Shown here: positions 12,943 through 24,376 of the stretch, one piece after another
How the letters are laid out: each line of letters opens with the position of its first letter
Numbering within the stretch: position 1 is the first letter of the stretch
Assembly: GCA_017163975.1 (NCBI GenBank)
Contig: JAFFSR010000373.1
Coordinates: 1,233,501 to 1,297,500, forward strand
DNA length: 64,000 nucleotides
DNA from: Anastatus disparis
Taxonomy: Eukaryota; Arthropoda; Insecta; Hymenoptera; Eupelmidae
Reading direction: 5' to 3'
The notes under the pieces: model-generated
Databases searched by the model: none
What the model saw: the letters and a program-made list of their open reading frames with translations, nothing else
What the model was told of the DNA's origin: nothing
Program-made: the position numbers and the translations under genes

Positions 12943-14034
12943 TTATACACGCAATTGACTAGCTGTATTAAACATACTATGTAAAAAATCCAATCTTAAA
13001 AAATTAGTCTTCTTTTTGCCCAACTTGTTGCAAACTTTAATACTTTGCATGTCTAGGCTTGCGATAGATGCTAGAGAATCGTACAAAAATGGACTATAGT
13101 CCATATTTAATGTTTTCAGTCTTGTAGATTGGGAAAAGTCGAGCACGTAGTTAATCTTCAGTCCGTTTACAATCAAGTGCTCTAGATAAGAAGCTTTAAC
13201 TAAAATACTAGCTACGAGGCCCTCAGGGTTGCGGTTATTACTTATATCAATGTATTTTAATGCGGATGATAGCTTCAGATGCGGCTCGTAAGCCCACTCA
13301 ATTAATGGATTTCTCTCATTGGAGAAAGCTAACTCCCATTTTTCAATGAGGCACTTCGAACTGAACACATGGTCAATCAACATAAAATCGTATACCTCAC
13401 GGTCGCATCCTCTGCAATCCCACATCGATAACTGCCTCAGAGTTGTATTAGTCCTTATAAAATCCATAATACAATGGATCTGAATCCTTTTACAATTCAA
13501 TACCTTTAACACCTTAAGTTGCAACAAAGGCTGTACATTTAAAAATTCTAAGGTGAGGTTATTGTTGTTGGCAAAAGACAACTCCACTACCATGTTAAAC
13601 TTAGTGTCTTTGTGGACAAAGGTGCGCGAGTCTCCAATATAAAGTTTTTTAATTGACGACCAATTGTCCAACGAGTAGAGGATGGTTAGAATCACTTCAA
13701 CGCCCGTAAAATCCACAACGTCGAGACATCTAAGCAGGTTCTTTTGATGGTTAATGATCTTGAGCAACAAGCTGCTATGTACATTTTGAGTGCCCGCTTT
13801 GGCAATGATACTTTTAAACTTAAAATAAGTCGCATCATGGATCATTAACCCTAACGTGTCTTCTTTCTTATATCTAGAGATGGAGGCATCGAATGAAGTT
13901 GGTAATGACCAAAAGGTGCGTAAAGAATGACACGCTTCGTAGAACGAGAAGAAATCCTCTGCGTCAAGATGTTGGGTTATCAAGGGCAAGATGGAATGAT
14001 TTGCTACTATGCTGAGGACTTGTTAAGGAAATAA
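12943..14034 (-). CDS. F-box/leucine-rich-repeat protein (cargo of LTR element)
   Basis: About 350 codons. The N-terminal segment resembles an F-box (an L-x-x-I...L...DFFSFYEACHSLR pattern in the first 40 residues). After it come irregular leucine-rich repeats of the FBXL/AMN1 type, seen as LKVLKVLNCKRI, LRQLSMWDCRGCD, LKYIDISNNR and LKTLNMDYSP at roughly 30-residue spacing. Such proteins are substrate receptors of SCF ubiquitin ligases (family knowledge). No ATG precedes the F-box: the frame is open only from about 14034 and its first internal candidate start is TTG at 13989, so a spliced 5' exon or frameshift from the ORF at 14580-14167 is likely. A donor-like GTAAGA lies at about 14205 on the minus strand. 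It lies inside the LTR element in sense orientation, and the frame is intact for 348 codons. Confidence 0.65.
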
Positions 14035-14166
14035 ACGAGGGTCCAGGACGTGATGAAAGAGAAGTGCCCCCGGTGCACACAGCGACTCCTCACTTGACCT
14101 CACGCAGATGTTACTAGAGCCCCCGGCTTCGTACTTCCAGACTAATTTTTTGCTGGCGGCAGCGCA

Positions 14167-14580
14167 TTACACACGACACGATGCGGCTATATTCTTACAT
14201 GGCAATGTAGCTGATGTTTTACCGTCCTTATGAAAGACTTTATCCACTTCGACATCAGTGCAACCAGCCTCCACAAGAACCTTTGAAATCTGTTCTTTAG
14301 TGGTTTTCATATAGATGTTGAACAGGAATAATTTCCCAACTGGCTGGTTATTAATCAATAAAATAGGGCATCTGACGCCGTGGGAGACATAGTTGGCCGC
14401 TACGGTATGTCCAATATGACGCGTGCAACGCCGTTTTCTATCTTCCTCGATGTTCTGAGCCTCAACTTTGTACTCCTTTAAACACAGCAGAGCCAAGAAA
14501 CAATCTGCCTTGATGTTATGGCATTGTTGGCTATCCTTGAAACGCTGTAGCTCCTCTATCGTTCTATTCAACTCATCCAT
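14167..14580 (-). CDS. unknown protein, 137 residues, upstream ORF of LTR element
   Basis: Starts with ATG in a good context and is open for 137 codons. I do not recognise it. The first 30 residues are predicted helical and charged (ELNRTIEELQRFKD). The middle is basic (EEDRKRRCTRH). No zinc knuckle or protease motif is present, so it is not an obvious gag. It may be the first exon of the F-box/LRR gene, because a donor-like GTAAGA occurs near its end (about 14205). It could instead be a degenerate gag replacement. Confidence 0.5.
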   Translation of the reverse strand: MDELNRTIEELQRFKDSQQCHNIKADCFLALLCLKEYKVEAQNIEEDRKRRCTRHIGHTVAANYVSHGVRCPILLINNQPVGKLFLFNIYMKTTKEQISKVLVEAGCTDVEVDKVFHKDGKTSATLPCKNIAASCRV

Positions 14581-14589
14581 GTTACCTGC

Positions 14590-15450
14590 AGAATAACACG
14601 GAAAAGTACGTTAGCGTATTTTATCAAAATATTATATTTACTTAATGTGAAAAACTAATTTTAATAACTTGAATTAAAAAAAAATTTTATATAAAAATTC
14701 AAAAAAATCAGAAAAAGGAAAAAAAAGAAAAAGAAATAGTTGAATTTAAATTTTTAGATAGAGAAAAATCTTAATTTATAGCTATTAATACAACCAACTG
14801 CAGCCGGCTAGAATATTCGCTCCAACGCAAACGCTTTTCTTGATCAGGCGAAGGCACGCGGCGTCCCGGAAGTCGACATTCAAAAATCCAAAATTTTAAA
14901 ATTTTCGCTAGCGGTCATGTCAGGTGTATAAAAACTTTATATAACGCGACCATTTACTTGAAAAGGCAACACCAACATCTACCATCTCACTTGCGCAACC
15001 GTATTTATATATGTATATATATGCGACGCCAACATGGACGCCTAATGAAATTCAATATTAAATTTTTTCAATTCCCTTTTTTCGCACTTACACTTCAATT
15101 ACAATTAAATTTAAGCGCTTTTAACATGATAAGAAAAATAATAATACTAAATACGGTATATCTTATATTGAAATTTTATTTTACGCGCAAATCACAATTA
15201 ACGGCACGCAATGGAGCGAATTTTAACACGCGCGCACTAAATAAATATCTTTTAATAATTTCTTGAGATGTAGACTTGATGTTGCTGAAATTGATGTCTC
15301 GAAGATGTTGGAGGCGCAAAGCAGTGATGAGAAACAGCGGTGAAAAAGACGGCGATGAAAAAGAAGCGCTTGATGAAAGATGATGCAATTTTGCTTGGTA
15401 GTCACAATGGCCGCCACCGACGCTTCTTCCTTCTACGTCCTGTCACCAAT
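14590..15450 (-). other. 5' leader of LTR element
   Basis: Sequence between the primer-site-like stretch and the first ORF. A small minus-strand frame opens with ATG at 15417 (64 codons, Ser/Leu/His-rich), but nothing supports it as a gene. A minus-strand TATA-like stretch lies near 15000-15020. Confidence 0.35.
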
Positions 15451-15451
15451 A

Positions 15452-15729
15452 TGGGAAATGAGATTAGTTGATGAAGATGATAATTATGGTTATTATCTGA
15501 CTCCAATCAATGATAAATCCTAGCCCCAATAAACCAGGAATGCGTGAAGGAAAGGAAGAAGAACTATAACATATATGTTGATTCTTATTTATTCAACAAG
15601 CGACTGCGCTGAACCTCTTTCACTGTGAGTTCAAACGCTACTGACTCGCAACATGGATGCTTCGTCTTCTACGGCAGTGAAGCCGGCTCGCGCAAGCGCA
15701 ATACGGGAACACACATACATGCCCCCACA
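15452..15729 (-). repeat. 5' LTR
   Basis: 278 bp, starts TGTGGGGGCATG on the minus strand and ends TTCCCA. Partner of 11777-12061. Confidence 0.8.
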
Positions 15730-15906
15730 GCTCTATATAAACTGAAGATCTCTGGGAATTTTAAAGTTAATTTGTTGAAAATTGACTGAGAAATCCTGTA
15801 GCAACTACAAAAAAAGAAAAAATCAAGTCATCGATAGAAAAAAAAAGAATTTCAACCATCAAATGAGATTTTTTTAAATTATCAATTGATCAAAGTCTTA
15901 TATTTA

Positions 15907-15908
<2 letters not shown>

Positions 15909-15956
<48 letters not shown>
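15909..15956. repeat. (AT)n microsatellite
   Basis: TA dinucleotide run. Confidence 0.9.
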
Positions 15957-15957
<1 letters not shown>

Positions 15958-16760
15958 ATAAAAAATGTTTCATCAATTAATATAATAAGAAAAAAAAATT
16001 ATCATTACATTTGAATTTGACTCTTTTCAGACTTTGACTCAGGCCGGATAACAGAAATGTTTGTTTCATTTTTGAGCCAAATATAATAAGAGGTAAAAAA
16101 GCAAATAAAGTGAATAATTTATATATTATGATTTTGATTTAGTAGAATAATTTTGGATTATTTTATAACAATATTAATTCATTTAAAAACATGTTAAATA
16201 AATTTTTCTCAAAACAGAAGATGATTGAATATAATTAGATATGTTTCATAAAAAGTACAAACGACCAAATTTATTATATTATTGTCTTTAATTAAATAGT
16301 AATTAATTGTTCAAGGAATATTTAACTTAAATTGTGAATTCACTTATATTGTTAAAAAATATAAAACCCAGGATAAGTTGTGAAATAATTCCAAAAAAAC
16401 CTTTAAAAAGGTAAAAGTCTAGGCATTAATGAGTCTCATATCTTAGATTATAAATTACTCCTTTTTTTATATTTTTTAATGTAAAAAGCATTTTCAATAA
16501 ATTTTCTTCAAAGCCGAAATTAATATAAAATAATCAGATGGGTTTTGTAATAAGTAAAATGGCCACATTTATTATTGTCTCCAAGTAAATAATAACACAT
16601 AATTTGAAAAATAACCTTAATCTTGAATTTACCTATATTAATAGTATAGGTATGTAATACGATGCATTGCATACTTAATAGCACGAAATGATACATGCTT
16701 ATCTGACCCCTTACGGATTACAAAGAAATTAAGTAAAGTATTAGTCCGGGTGTCTTTGCA
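15957..16760. other. AT-rich spacer, no gene seen
   Basis: Contains two loosely related ~200-bp stretches (about 16190-16450 and 16480-16650), both with AATAAATTTTCTTCAAA-type words followed by a TTTATTATT..TCT...AATA block. This suggests an old tandem duplication. No coding content. Confidence 0.35.
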
Positions 16761-16763
16761 TCA

Positions 16764-17756
16764 CTAGGAAAAATATTCTGATTCGGTTTTTTTGCATAGG
16801 CTTATTTCAAAAGGTCCCCTTAAACAAAAATTACATGTTACTAGATTGAAAACTGCGGTGAAAATTTTTGAAGTAATTCTATTAAAACCATTTTTTTAAT
16901 TGTTTTTTTTTTGTTTTGGACAAAGCTTTTTAAGATTTTTAGGCTTATCCTGGACAAAAAAGGTCTCTTGTACTTTTTCTCTATGATTTCTAATTTCTAA
17001 ACAACTCAAAGTCCGCAAAATCGCGAAAATGGTCATTGTCAAGGTTCAAAAACTCACTGAAAAAATATTATTTCTGATGTTACCAAGCCATTAAATTAGA
17101 GCTTAAATATCCCTCGAAAAGATCACGATGCGATTTAGGCAGTTAATTATTGAAACTATTTTTTTTAAATTTTCCTTTTTTTCTAATTGAGCGCGCACAC
17201 TGTTATTCTTAGCTGTCACCGTTTTGGCTTATATGCTCCATCTCTTTCTCACTCGTGCAAAATAAACTAGCTGGCGCTCTTATTTAAAAGGTTAGGTACA
17301 AACTACATGCTTCGACATAGATTTTTTTATACTAAGTAAATTTAAATCTTACTGTTAAGGGCATGACAAAGCTCCCCCCTTTCTAATATTTCCAATCCAA
17401 GATTAAGCGTAAACGGTGCGTTTAATCGAGTTTTTTCCCTACAATAAAAAAATTTGTAAGGTTAAACTTGAGTGTGGACAACTCATGAAATTCACCAAAA
17501 TACTGTACATGAAAAGTTATATATTAACTTTCAATGTATAGTATTTTGAGGTTAGGTTTGTCGAGCTTGATATCTAATTTCCAATTCCAGCTTATAAAAA
17601 AATAATAAGTTCAAATAATTTGAAAAATTGTTTGATAAAAGTCATTCAAACAATGTTTGTCAAGGCCTTGGACCTAGCAACATGTAATTTTGCTTAAAGG
17701 GGATCTTTTAGAATAAGCCTACCCGAAAAAATCGAATCATAATATTTTCCCTAGTA
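16764..17756. mobile_element. ~1-kb inverted-repeat element
   Basis: The ends are imperfect inverted repeats of about 95 bp. The left reads CTAGGAAAAATATTCTGATTC... to CATGTTACTAG; the right reads CTAGCAACATGTAATTTTG... to AATATTTTCCCTAG. The interior is non-coding. No clear target duplication. Confidence 0.6.
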
Positions 17757-17863
17757 GGTGGGAAGATTTCACTTGGACCATATGGAATTTTTTATGTTTG
17801 CAAATAAATACATTATATAAAAAGATAAGTATATCAATAAATGAGTATAGGTACAGTGGCGTC

Positions 17864-18475
17864 TATAAATTCGGGATCACTCAGAAAAAAAAAGTTTTGA
17901 GAAAAATCACTATAACTTCGTAAATATAAGTCGCGTAGAAATTAGAAAAAAGTCTTTGAGAGACAAGGAAAAAAAATTGCTATAAATTTCAATAATTCTT
18001 CCAAGTCATTTTTTGTGTTGTAGAATCTCTACAAAAACATACAAATTATCAAAAATTCAAAAATTTGTTTCCGGCCGTGCAATTTTGCATCCATTTATTA
18101 CAAAAATTTGGAAAAAATATATTTGATAGAAGACTAAAAATGTTTCAATTTCATATTGGTCAATAGAGCAAAAAAAGCCTTTTTAGACATTAATTTTAGA
18201 CATTAATTCAGGGCTTAATAAAACCTATATAGATTTGTTAAGGGCGATAAAAAAAATATAGCTTCTACAAAACGTAACAAAAAACAACGGTAGAAAATGC
18301 CGCAGGAGGCTGCAAAGTTGGCCCGAACAGGTTTTTTTATTATCTAAAGCAACGTATGAATTTTAGAAGAAAAAGTAGTTAATAAAAGTATAAGAGAAAA
18401 AAAAACCTATAATTTTAGTGGTGTCGCGATTATTTTCGTCAATTAGCTATTGCGAAAAAACTGTTGTTTTTTTAA
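17864..18475 (+). mobile_element. Tc1/mariner-like element end, non-coding copy A
   Basis: Begins after TA with CAGTGGCGTCTATAAATTC, a typical Tc1-group terminal sequence. The following ~600 bp recurs in inverted orientation at about 48250-51079, which ends CCACTG before TA. No transposase frame survives in either copy. This copy runs into the large foldback element at 18480. Confidence 0.55.
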
Positions 18476-18479
18476 ATCT

Positions 18480-20790
18480 GGGGTACCTTGAAAAATTATG
18501 AATATTGATGCAAATAGTTTTTAAAAATAAAGTGTATTTAAGGCAAAACAACTGTATCTAGTACGGACACCTTAAACGCAAATGATTGTTGTGGCTCACT
18601 AAATCAATATTTTTAGACGTGTAATATCTAATTTTGAAACTGAAAGATAGAACTTTAAAATGAGATGTCATGCGTTTCATTGCAATCAATATTTACGAAA
18701 TACGCGCGGATTTACGTAAATGTTGTAAATGAACTTACCCTATTATTCCTCGTAACATCTGGAACCTGGAGGCAAGTTTAATTAAAATTTTTATTGATTC
18801 TATATTGTACCTGATTCTTATAATTTATTCATAGTTTCAATAAATAAAGAGATAGTGATAAATAATTGAAAATATTTAAAAATTAATAATAAAAATTGTT
18901 ATCTCGATTTTTTTTTTACATTTCTTTGTTTTTTACGCAAAAAAATTGTTCCATCATTAAATATATTTTTATTTTCTTTTTAAAATCAAACTAAGATTTT
19001 CATGTAAGAAATATTTTTCAAAAAACACAGAAAAAATCGATAAACAAAAGGTAATCAGAAAATTTTAATTTGTATTTATTTAAATAAACATTGAATTTCA
19101 GCAACAGCTTCTAATATATTAGATAGATTAAAGTTATTATTTCTAGCAACTATTCGATTTAAAATCTTTGGACACGTTTCATTTCAATTGTAAGTAATTA
19201 TTAATATTCCTTTCTATTTTATAAAAAAAAAACTTTTAATTATTCATAATGACAAATATTTTGCAAGTAATAATAAGAATCGTTTTTAAATCTTTAAAAT
19301 TTTTTCTTTTTCATACAGAAACATTATTTTATTATTAAAGATTTTGAATATAAAGAAAAAACGTTTATTTTTATGAAAATAAAAATTTACTTAATTAACG
19401 TTATGATTTTTTATGAATATATAATTTTTTACTTATATAATTACTGGGTGTTTGTAATGGGGAGAGTTGCTCCAATGTCGAGGCAATTGAAATTGAAAAC
19501 GACGCACGCGAAGAAAGCGAGAATATAAATTGTAATTTTTTTATAGAGGAAAGCAAAAGCAAACCGATGGCAAAAAAAGAAAAATTAGTATTACACTGAG
19601 AGAAATTGTATATTAAATATTACAAGAATAAACTAGTAGTCAAGTCGCAGACTATGAAACGTGCTCTTTTTTCTAGCGTTTATAGTAAATTTCATGAACC
19701 CAATTTTAGCTTTTATTATTAATTAATGTTTTAAACAAATAATTTAGGTCCAATCTTTATTACGCTCAAACTTTGGGAAAAAATAATATTTTGAGATGCT
19801 ATAGGTGTTATTTCGAAAGGATTGAAGCTCAGCTTTCATTAAAAAAAAGGTATAAGCTTCTAGCTAACAATGCTGAGAAACTATAAGCGTTTGAAAATCT
19901 AGTAACTTTTCTAGTGATTTTCTTTGATGGCCTGTAATTAGGAAAATATTGAGCGTTGGCCTCTAATATTTTGGCTTTCTTCATGTTTCTACATCCAAAA
20001 AATATTCCCGAAATCTGAGCAAAAACGGTGACCCGAAGGTGAAACACTCTCCTTGTCAGTGTAGATAAAAATATATTTTACATGATAATAAAAAATTTTT
20101 TATTCTTCTTCCATTAATTTCATCCTGTTATTTCATAATTTTTTCGATTCATATTAATATTTTATAATGAAATAAAATAAAAATAGTTCTAATTAAAAAC
20201 CAATTTTCATATCAATTTCTCTATAATATTTAAAAAATATTCCTTACATAAAAATCTTAGTAGTTTAATTTTAAAAATAAAATAAAAATTTAATGATGAA
20301 ACAATTTTATTGCATGAAAAACAAAGAAATTTTAAAAAAAATTCGAGATAACAATTTTTATTGTTACTTTTAAAATATTTTCAATTATTAATAATTATCT
20401 TTTTATTTATTGAAACTATAAATAAATTATAAATATTAGTTACAATATAGAATCAATAAAAATTTTAATTAAACTTGTCTCCAGGTTTCAAATGTTATAA
20501 TCACGAGGAATAATAGGGTTAGTTAATTTACAACATTTACGTAAATCCGCGCGCATTTCGTTAATATTGATCGTAATGAAACTCATGATATCTCATTTTA
20601 GAGTTTTTTTTAGCTTTAAAATGAGACATTACACGTCTAAAAATATTGATCTAGTGAGCCACAACAAGCATTTGCGTTTAAGGTGTCCGTATTAGGTACA
20701 GTTGCTTTAACTTAAATGCACCCTATTTTGAAAAACTATTTGCACCAATATTAATAATTTTTCAAGGTAACTCAGATTTTAAAAAAACAT
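18480..20790. mobile_element. 2.3-kb foldback element
   Basis: Two long arms (about 18480-19050 and 20280-20790) are inverted copies, including the easily seen GTACGGACACCTTAAACGCA (18577) against its inverse near 20674, and a shared CGCGCGGATTTACGTAAATG block (18692; inverse at 20543). The middle (about 19440-20060) is different and may be a later insertion. No transposase frame is seen. Confidence 0.65.
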
Positions 20791-21277
20791 CAAAATCGGT
20801 CCATTATTTACGAAAATACAGTTAATTTCTACGAATTTTATTGGAACGTCCTTCGTTAACTTTCCTCACGCGCAAAGATAAGCATCCCGACCACGACTCC
20901 AACCTTGACGTTATTATTTGTATGTTATTATTATTTTGGTTTTAATAATAAAGAGTCGCATTTAAAAAAATCTAAACATAGATTTTTAAAATATAAGTCT
21001 TTAACTAAAAAATGACGCTTGATTCGTTTCTTAATTGTTATAAACAAAGTGGTTGTGATTTAAAAAAAAAAAAATCTTATCTTGGCTCCTATTGGCCTCC
21101 GGTAGTTCTTTTTTTTTAAATCTTTGTTTTGAACATAGCTATAAGAATATTCAAATAGCAAATTCGTAAAAGTTATAAATAAAGCCCCAGCTTCGTTTAT
21201 TTATAAAATAAAAAATTTTTAACAAAAAAAAAAAACCGACTTAAAAAAATGCACTAAAAAGTTTCAAATAATTAATT
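20791..21277. other. spacer, no gene seen
   Basis: Short stretch between two foldback elements. No frame or repeat unit supported beyond A/T runs. Confidence 0.35.
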
Positions 21278-21523
21278 AACCGACTTCAAAAAGGAGGAGG
21301 TTCTCAATTCGACGGAATTTTTTTTTTTTTTTTTTTTTTTTTTATGTCTGTTACCTCATAACTCCGTCATTTCTTAACTGATTCGAAAAAAATTTTTCTT
21401 ATCTGATAGAGGATGTCTGCAGGAAGGTCCCATACGTGTCCTATAATTATTGGGCCAATATTCGGTTTGTATGACCCAATTATCAAATTAAGAAAAAAAC
21501 CGGGTGTTTTGTTTTCTCATTTA

Positions 21524-21554
<31 letters not shown>

Positions 21555-22889
21555 TACCTGAGCTTGAATATGTATACATGCACACATAACGACACTGTGC
21601 TGTTGAGCCTTCTTTCTTTTTCCTGCTATATATTGCTTGGTGGTGTACTAATGCATGCGTCATGAATTAATAATGAAAGTTTAATGTAATTAGTGGGTCT
21701 ACCTATATTCGCGTTTTTAGTAAGGGGATTTACTAGAAGATAGAAAATAAAAATTTTTTAACAAAAAAATTTTTCAACAAAAAACAAAACCGACTTAGAA
21801 AAAAAATTTTTTAACAAAAAACAAAACCGTCTTCAAAAAAATGCACTAAAAAGTTACAAATAATTTTTGATCTTTAATAATTATACGCATACTACGCATC
21901 TAACACAACACATGTGTAGCAAACATTTTATAGATTATTTAATCATTTGTAAACAGCACCAACAAATTATATTTTTTTTTAATTCACAAAAAAATATTTT
22001 CGAAGTCGGCGTCAAATTCTACATCTGTGCAGAACAATTCAACAACTTGACGCCGACTTCGAAAATATTCTTTTGTGAATTAAAAAAAAATATAATTTGT
22101 TGGTGCTGTTTACAAATGATTAGATAATCTATAAAATGTTTGCTACACATGTGTTGAGTTAGATGCGTAGTATGCGTATAATTATTGAAGATCAAAAATT
22201 ATTTGTAACTTTTTAGTGCATTTTTCTGAAGTCAGTTTTGTTTTTTGTTAAAAAATTTTTTATCTTTAGAAATCATACAAATAATTGGTAAAATACAATT
22301 TTAGAAGTCGGCGTCTAATTCCTCAATGAATGTAAACGTTATTTTTTAACAATAAATGTAAACGTTATTTTTTAACAATAAATGTAAACGTTATTTTTGA
22401 AAAAATGGATCAAGTCGTTCTGCTTACGCACCACAGATTTAGAATTAGACGCCGACTTCTAAAATTGTATTTTACCAATTATTTGTATGATTTCTAAAGA
22501 TAATAAATTTTTTGTTACTTTTTAGTGCATTTTTTGAAGTCGGCTTTTTATTTTGTTAAAAATTTTTTATGTCATTTTTTAGTGCAATGTTTTCAAAATC
22601 TTATTTTTTGTAAAAAATTTTGTTTTTATTCGATACTTTTAAAGTCGGTTTTTATTTATTAAAAATTTTTTAAATTGTTTGTTTTTGTTAAAAAATTTTT
22701 ATTTTTTATCTTCTAGTGAATCCCCTTACTAAAAACGCAAATATAGGAAGACCCACTAATTACATTAAACTTTCATTATTAATTCATAACGCATGCATTA
22801 GTACACCACCAAGCAATATATAGCAGGAAAGAAAGAAGGCTCAACAGCACAGTGTCGTTATGTGTGCATGTATACATATTCAAGCTCAG

Positions 22890-22935
<46 letters not shown>

Positions 22936-23180
22936 TAAATGAGAAAACAAAACACCCGGTTTTTTTCTTAATTTGATAATTGGGTCATACAAACCGAATA
23001 TTGGCCCAATAATTATAGGACACGTATGGGACCTTCCTGCAGACATCCTCTATCAGATAAGAAAAAATTTTTTCGAATCGGTTAAGAAATGACGGAGTTA
23101 TGAGGTAACAGACATAAAAAAAAAAAAAAAAAAAAAAAAATTCAGTCGAATTGAGAACCTCCTCCTTTTTGAAGTCGGTT
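21278..23180. mobile_element. 1.9-kb composite foldback element with nested hairpins
   Basis: The outer ends are AACCGACTTCAAAAAGGAGG (21278) and its reverse complement ending at 23180. This is an end sequence I know to be common in insect repeats. The arms (about 580 bp each) contain mirrored CT/GA microsatellites (21530-21556; 22892-22930) and mirrored poly-T/poly-A tracts. Inside are two further palindromes: 21880-22190 and 22270-22505. The second has three tandem AATGTAAACGTTATTTTT units in its loop. Both inner palindromes carry the GACGCCGACTTC word at the stem. No protein-coding gene is supported. Confidence 0.75.
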
Positions 23181-23200
23181 GAAAAACACCCTAGTACATA

Positions 23201-23374
23201 AGCTATGCCAGTTCTAATTCAGGTGAATTAGAACCGGCATAGGGTTTTTTTTAAGTAGAATCATCATGCATTTCTAATTCAGGTGAATTAGAACTGGCAT
23301 AGGGTTTGTTGATGGGGGAAGCATTTCTGTATCACCTGAGCTAGATTCGATATAGGGTTTCGTGGTGGGGGAAC
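23201..23374 (+). repeat. Polinton left terminal inverted repeat
   Basis: About 93% identical to the inverse of 47743-47919. It contains two copies of the palindromic word TTCTAATTCAGGTGAATTAG(AA). The terminal one extends to nearly 20-bp arms, so the end itself can fold back. Confidence 0.9.
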
Positions 23375-23418
23375 CGATTGTAGCTTAGTGAGCTGGGATC
23401 GGCGTGGTATTTTTCAGG

Positions 23419-23446
23419 GAAGTCCTAGAGTCAGTCACAGGACTTC
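23419..23446. terminator. hairpin after leftmost Polinton genes
   Basis: GAAGTCCT and AGGACTTC form an 8-bp stem around a 12-base loop, just beyond the 3' end of the leftward-transcribed genes. A 3'-end signal is a guess. Confidence 0.3.
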
Positions 23447-23550
23447 AAAGCATTGTTCCCATTCTTATCTACTTAGTTATAAACTTATAGTTTTTTAGAT
23501 TTTAAATCCTTAGATGGTATTTGTGATTTATATTTTTCATAGTACTCTTT

Positions 23551-23646
23551 CTATGTTGTTTTCTCATCCTTCACCTTTTTATCAGGTGGAAGAAGAGGAG
23601 TGTACTCTGAACAATTTTGAGTGGTATGACTTGGAGTCTGTCCCAT
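23551..23646 (-). CDS. possible 31-residue protein with N-myristoylation-like start
   Basis: A very short frame starting MGQTPSHTTQ, which fits the Met-Gly-x-x-x-Ser pattern for N-myristoylation, and ending in a Lys-rich tail. It lies downstream of the hairpin at 23693-23720. Size and lack of homologues that I recognise make it weak. Confidence 0.2.
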   Translation of the reverse strand: MGQTPSHTTQNCSEYTPLLPPDKKVKDEKTT

Positions 23647-23692
23647 GATGAAATGAATGTGAATCACGATGCGTTTGCTTTTTATAGGAAGT

Positions 23693-23720
23693 GATGGGAG
23701 CCCCAACCTTCGCCTCCATC
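23693..23720 (-). promoter_or_regulatory. conserved Polinton RNA hairpin, copy A
   Basis: On the minus strand GATGGAGGC and GCTCCCATC pair (one A/C mismatch) around a GAAGGTTGGG loop, preceded by GTACCTCACA. The same context and fold occur at 24286-24314 and 44282-44309. Confidence 0.6.
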
Positions 23721-23812
23721 TGTGAGGTACAACCAAGAATCGCCACTTGTGAACCTCTTACTCCGAGAAGTGCACCCATGACTCGTATACCTCTCCGTTA
23801 ACTTTCAAGAGC

Positions 23813-24124
23813 TTATGCCAAGGAAAAATCCAGACCTTTTCCGTTGTCATCATCTAAATACTTCACAAACAACTTGTAATTTTGAATGGCCTCTTTCAAC
23901 TTGAAGTAAAACTCCTTATTCTCCTGTAAGGCTCTGCATGCGCGAGATGGAATAAAAATGCGCCATTCGTGATCTAAAACTGCCATCAATCTAAACTTAT
24001 CCTTACTTTTAACTGGTCTAAACTCACTCATATAATAAGTCTGATCTTTCTTCAAGGGGAATATATTCCCAATGGCATGATGGACGCGTCCACGAGCTGC
24101 CTTGTTGAATTTATCAAGATCCAT
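23813..24124 (-). CDS. Polinton protein of unknown function, 103 residues, ARGRxH motif
   Basis: An intact frame of 103 codons with an ATG start. I do not recognise a domain. Near the N-terminus is KAARGRVHH, matched by SARGRLHYF in the rightmost Polinton gene (46903), which suggests the two are related. The rest is basic-acidic mixed, with an aromatic core (HEWRIFIPSRACRAL). It is transcribed leftward, downstream of the 149-residue gene and between two copies of the conserved hairpin. One of the few frames here without a lesion. Confidence 0.55.
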   Translation of the reverse strand: MDLDKFNKAARGRVHHAIGNIFPLKKDQTYYMSEFRPVKSKDKFRLMAVLDHEWRIFIPSRACRALQENKEFYFKLKEAIQNYKLFVKYLDDDNGKGLDFSLA

Positions 24125-24285
24125 ATTTCTTTGATAAAGAATTCTAAGTTCACTTAGCAGAGTCTGATGAATAAATGACTCGAGCTGATTCGGGAGTCCA
24201 CTTAAGTAGCGGTTGAGCCGTGACTACTGCGCAGATCTCCCCCTCCATAGCATAAAATAAAACAAAAACTTTGTTTTTAGGAAGT

Positions 24286-24314
24286 GGTGAGAGCCCCAAC
24301 CATCGCCCTCCACC
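24286..24314 (-). promoter_or_regulatory. conserved Polinton RNA hairpin, copy B
   Basis: On the minus strand GGTGGAGGGC pairs with GCTCTCACC (one bulged G) around a GATGGTTGGG loop, preceded by GTATCTCACA. Base pairs differ from copies A and C in a compensatory way. It lies 63 bp after the stop of the 149-residue gene. Confidence 0.6.
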
Positions 24315-24376
24315 TGTGAGATACATCCATTAAGCATTATCTCCCCTTTTTACTTCCTATGATAGCATAAATCAAC

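Larger units (their letters stand above)
11777..15729 (-). mobile_element. LTR retrotransposon structure carrying non-gag-pol cargo
   Basis: Two direct repeats (11777-12061 and 15452-15729) enclose 3.4 kb. Read on the minus strand they begin TGTGGG and end TTCCCA. Directly inside the 5' LTR is a primer-site-like TTGGTGACAGGACG (15432-15449). Directly before the 3' LTR is the polypurine tract GGGGGGGAGTG (12062-12073). CTCTA lies next to both outer ends, with a one-base offset. The internal region has no Asp protease, reverse transcriptase, RNase H or integrase in any frame. It holds an unknown ORF (14580-14167) and an F-box/LRR ORF (13989-12943), both in the element's sense orientation. It therefore looks like a non-autonomous element that carries host-like genes. 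Confidence 0.75.

Noticed and set aside
14167..14580. Gag protein of the LTR element
   Set aside because: No CCHC knuckle, capsid-like helices or protease follow; I left it as unknown.
21867..22127. 86-codon plus-strand frame
   Set aside because: Lies across an inner palindrome; its translation mirrors itself and has no independent support.
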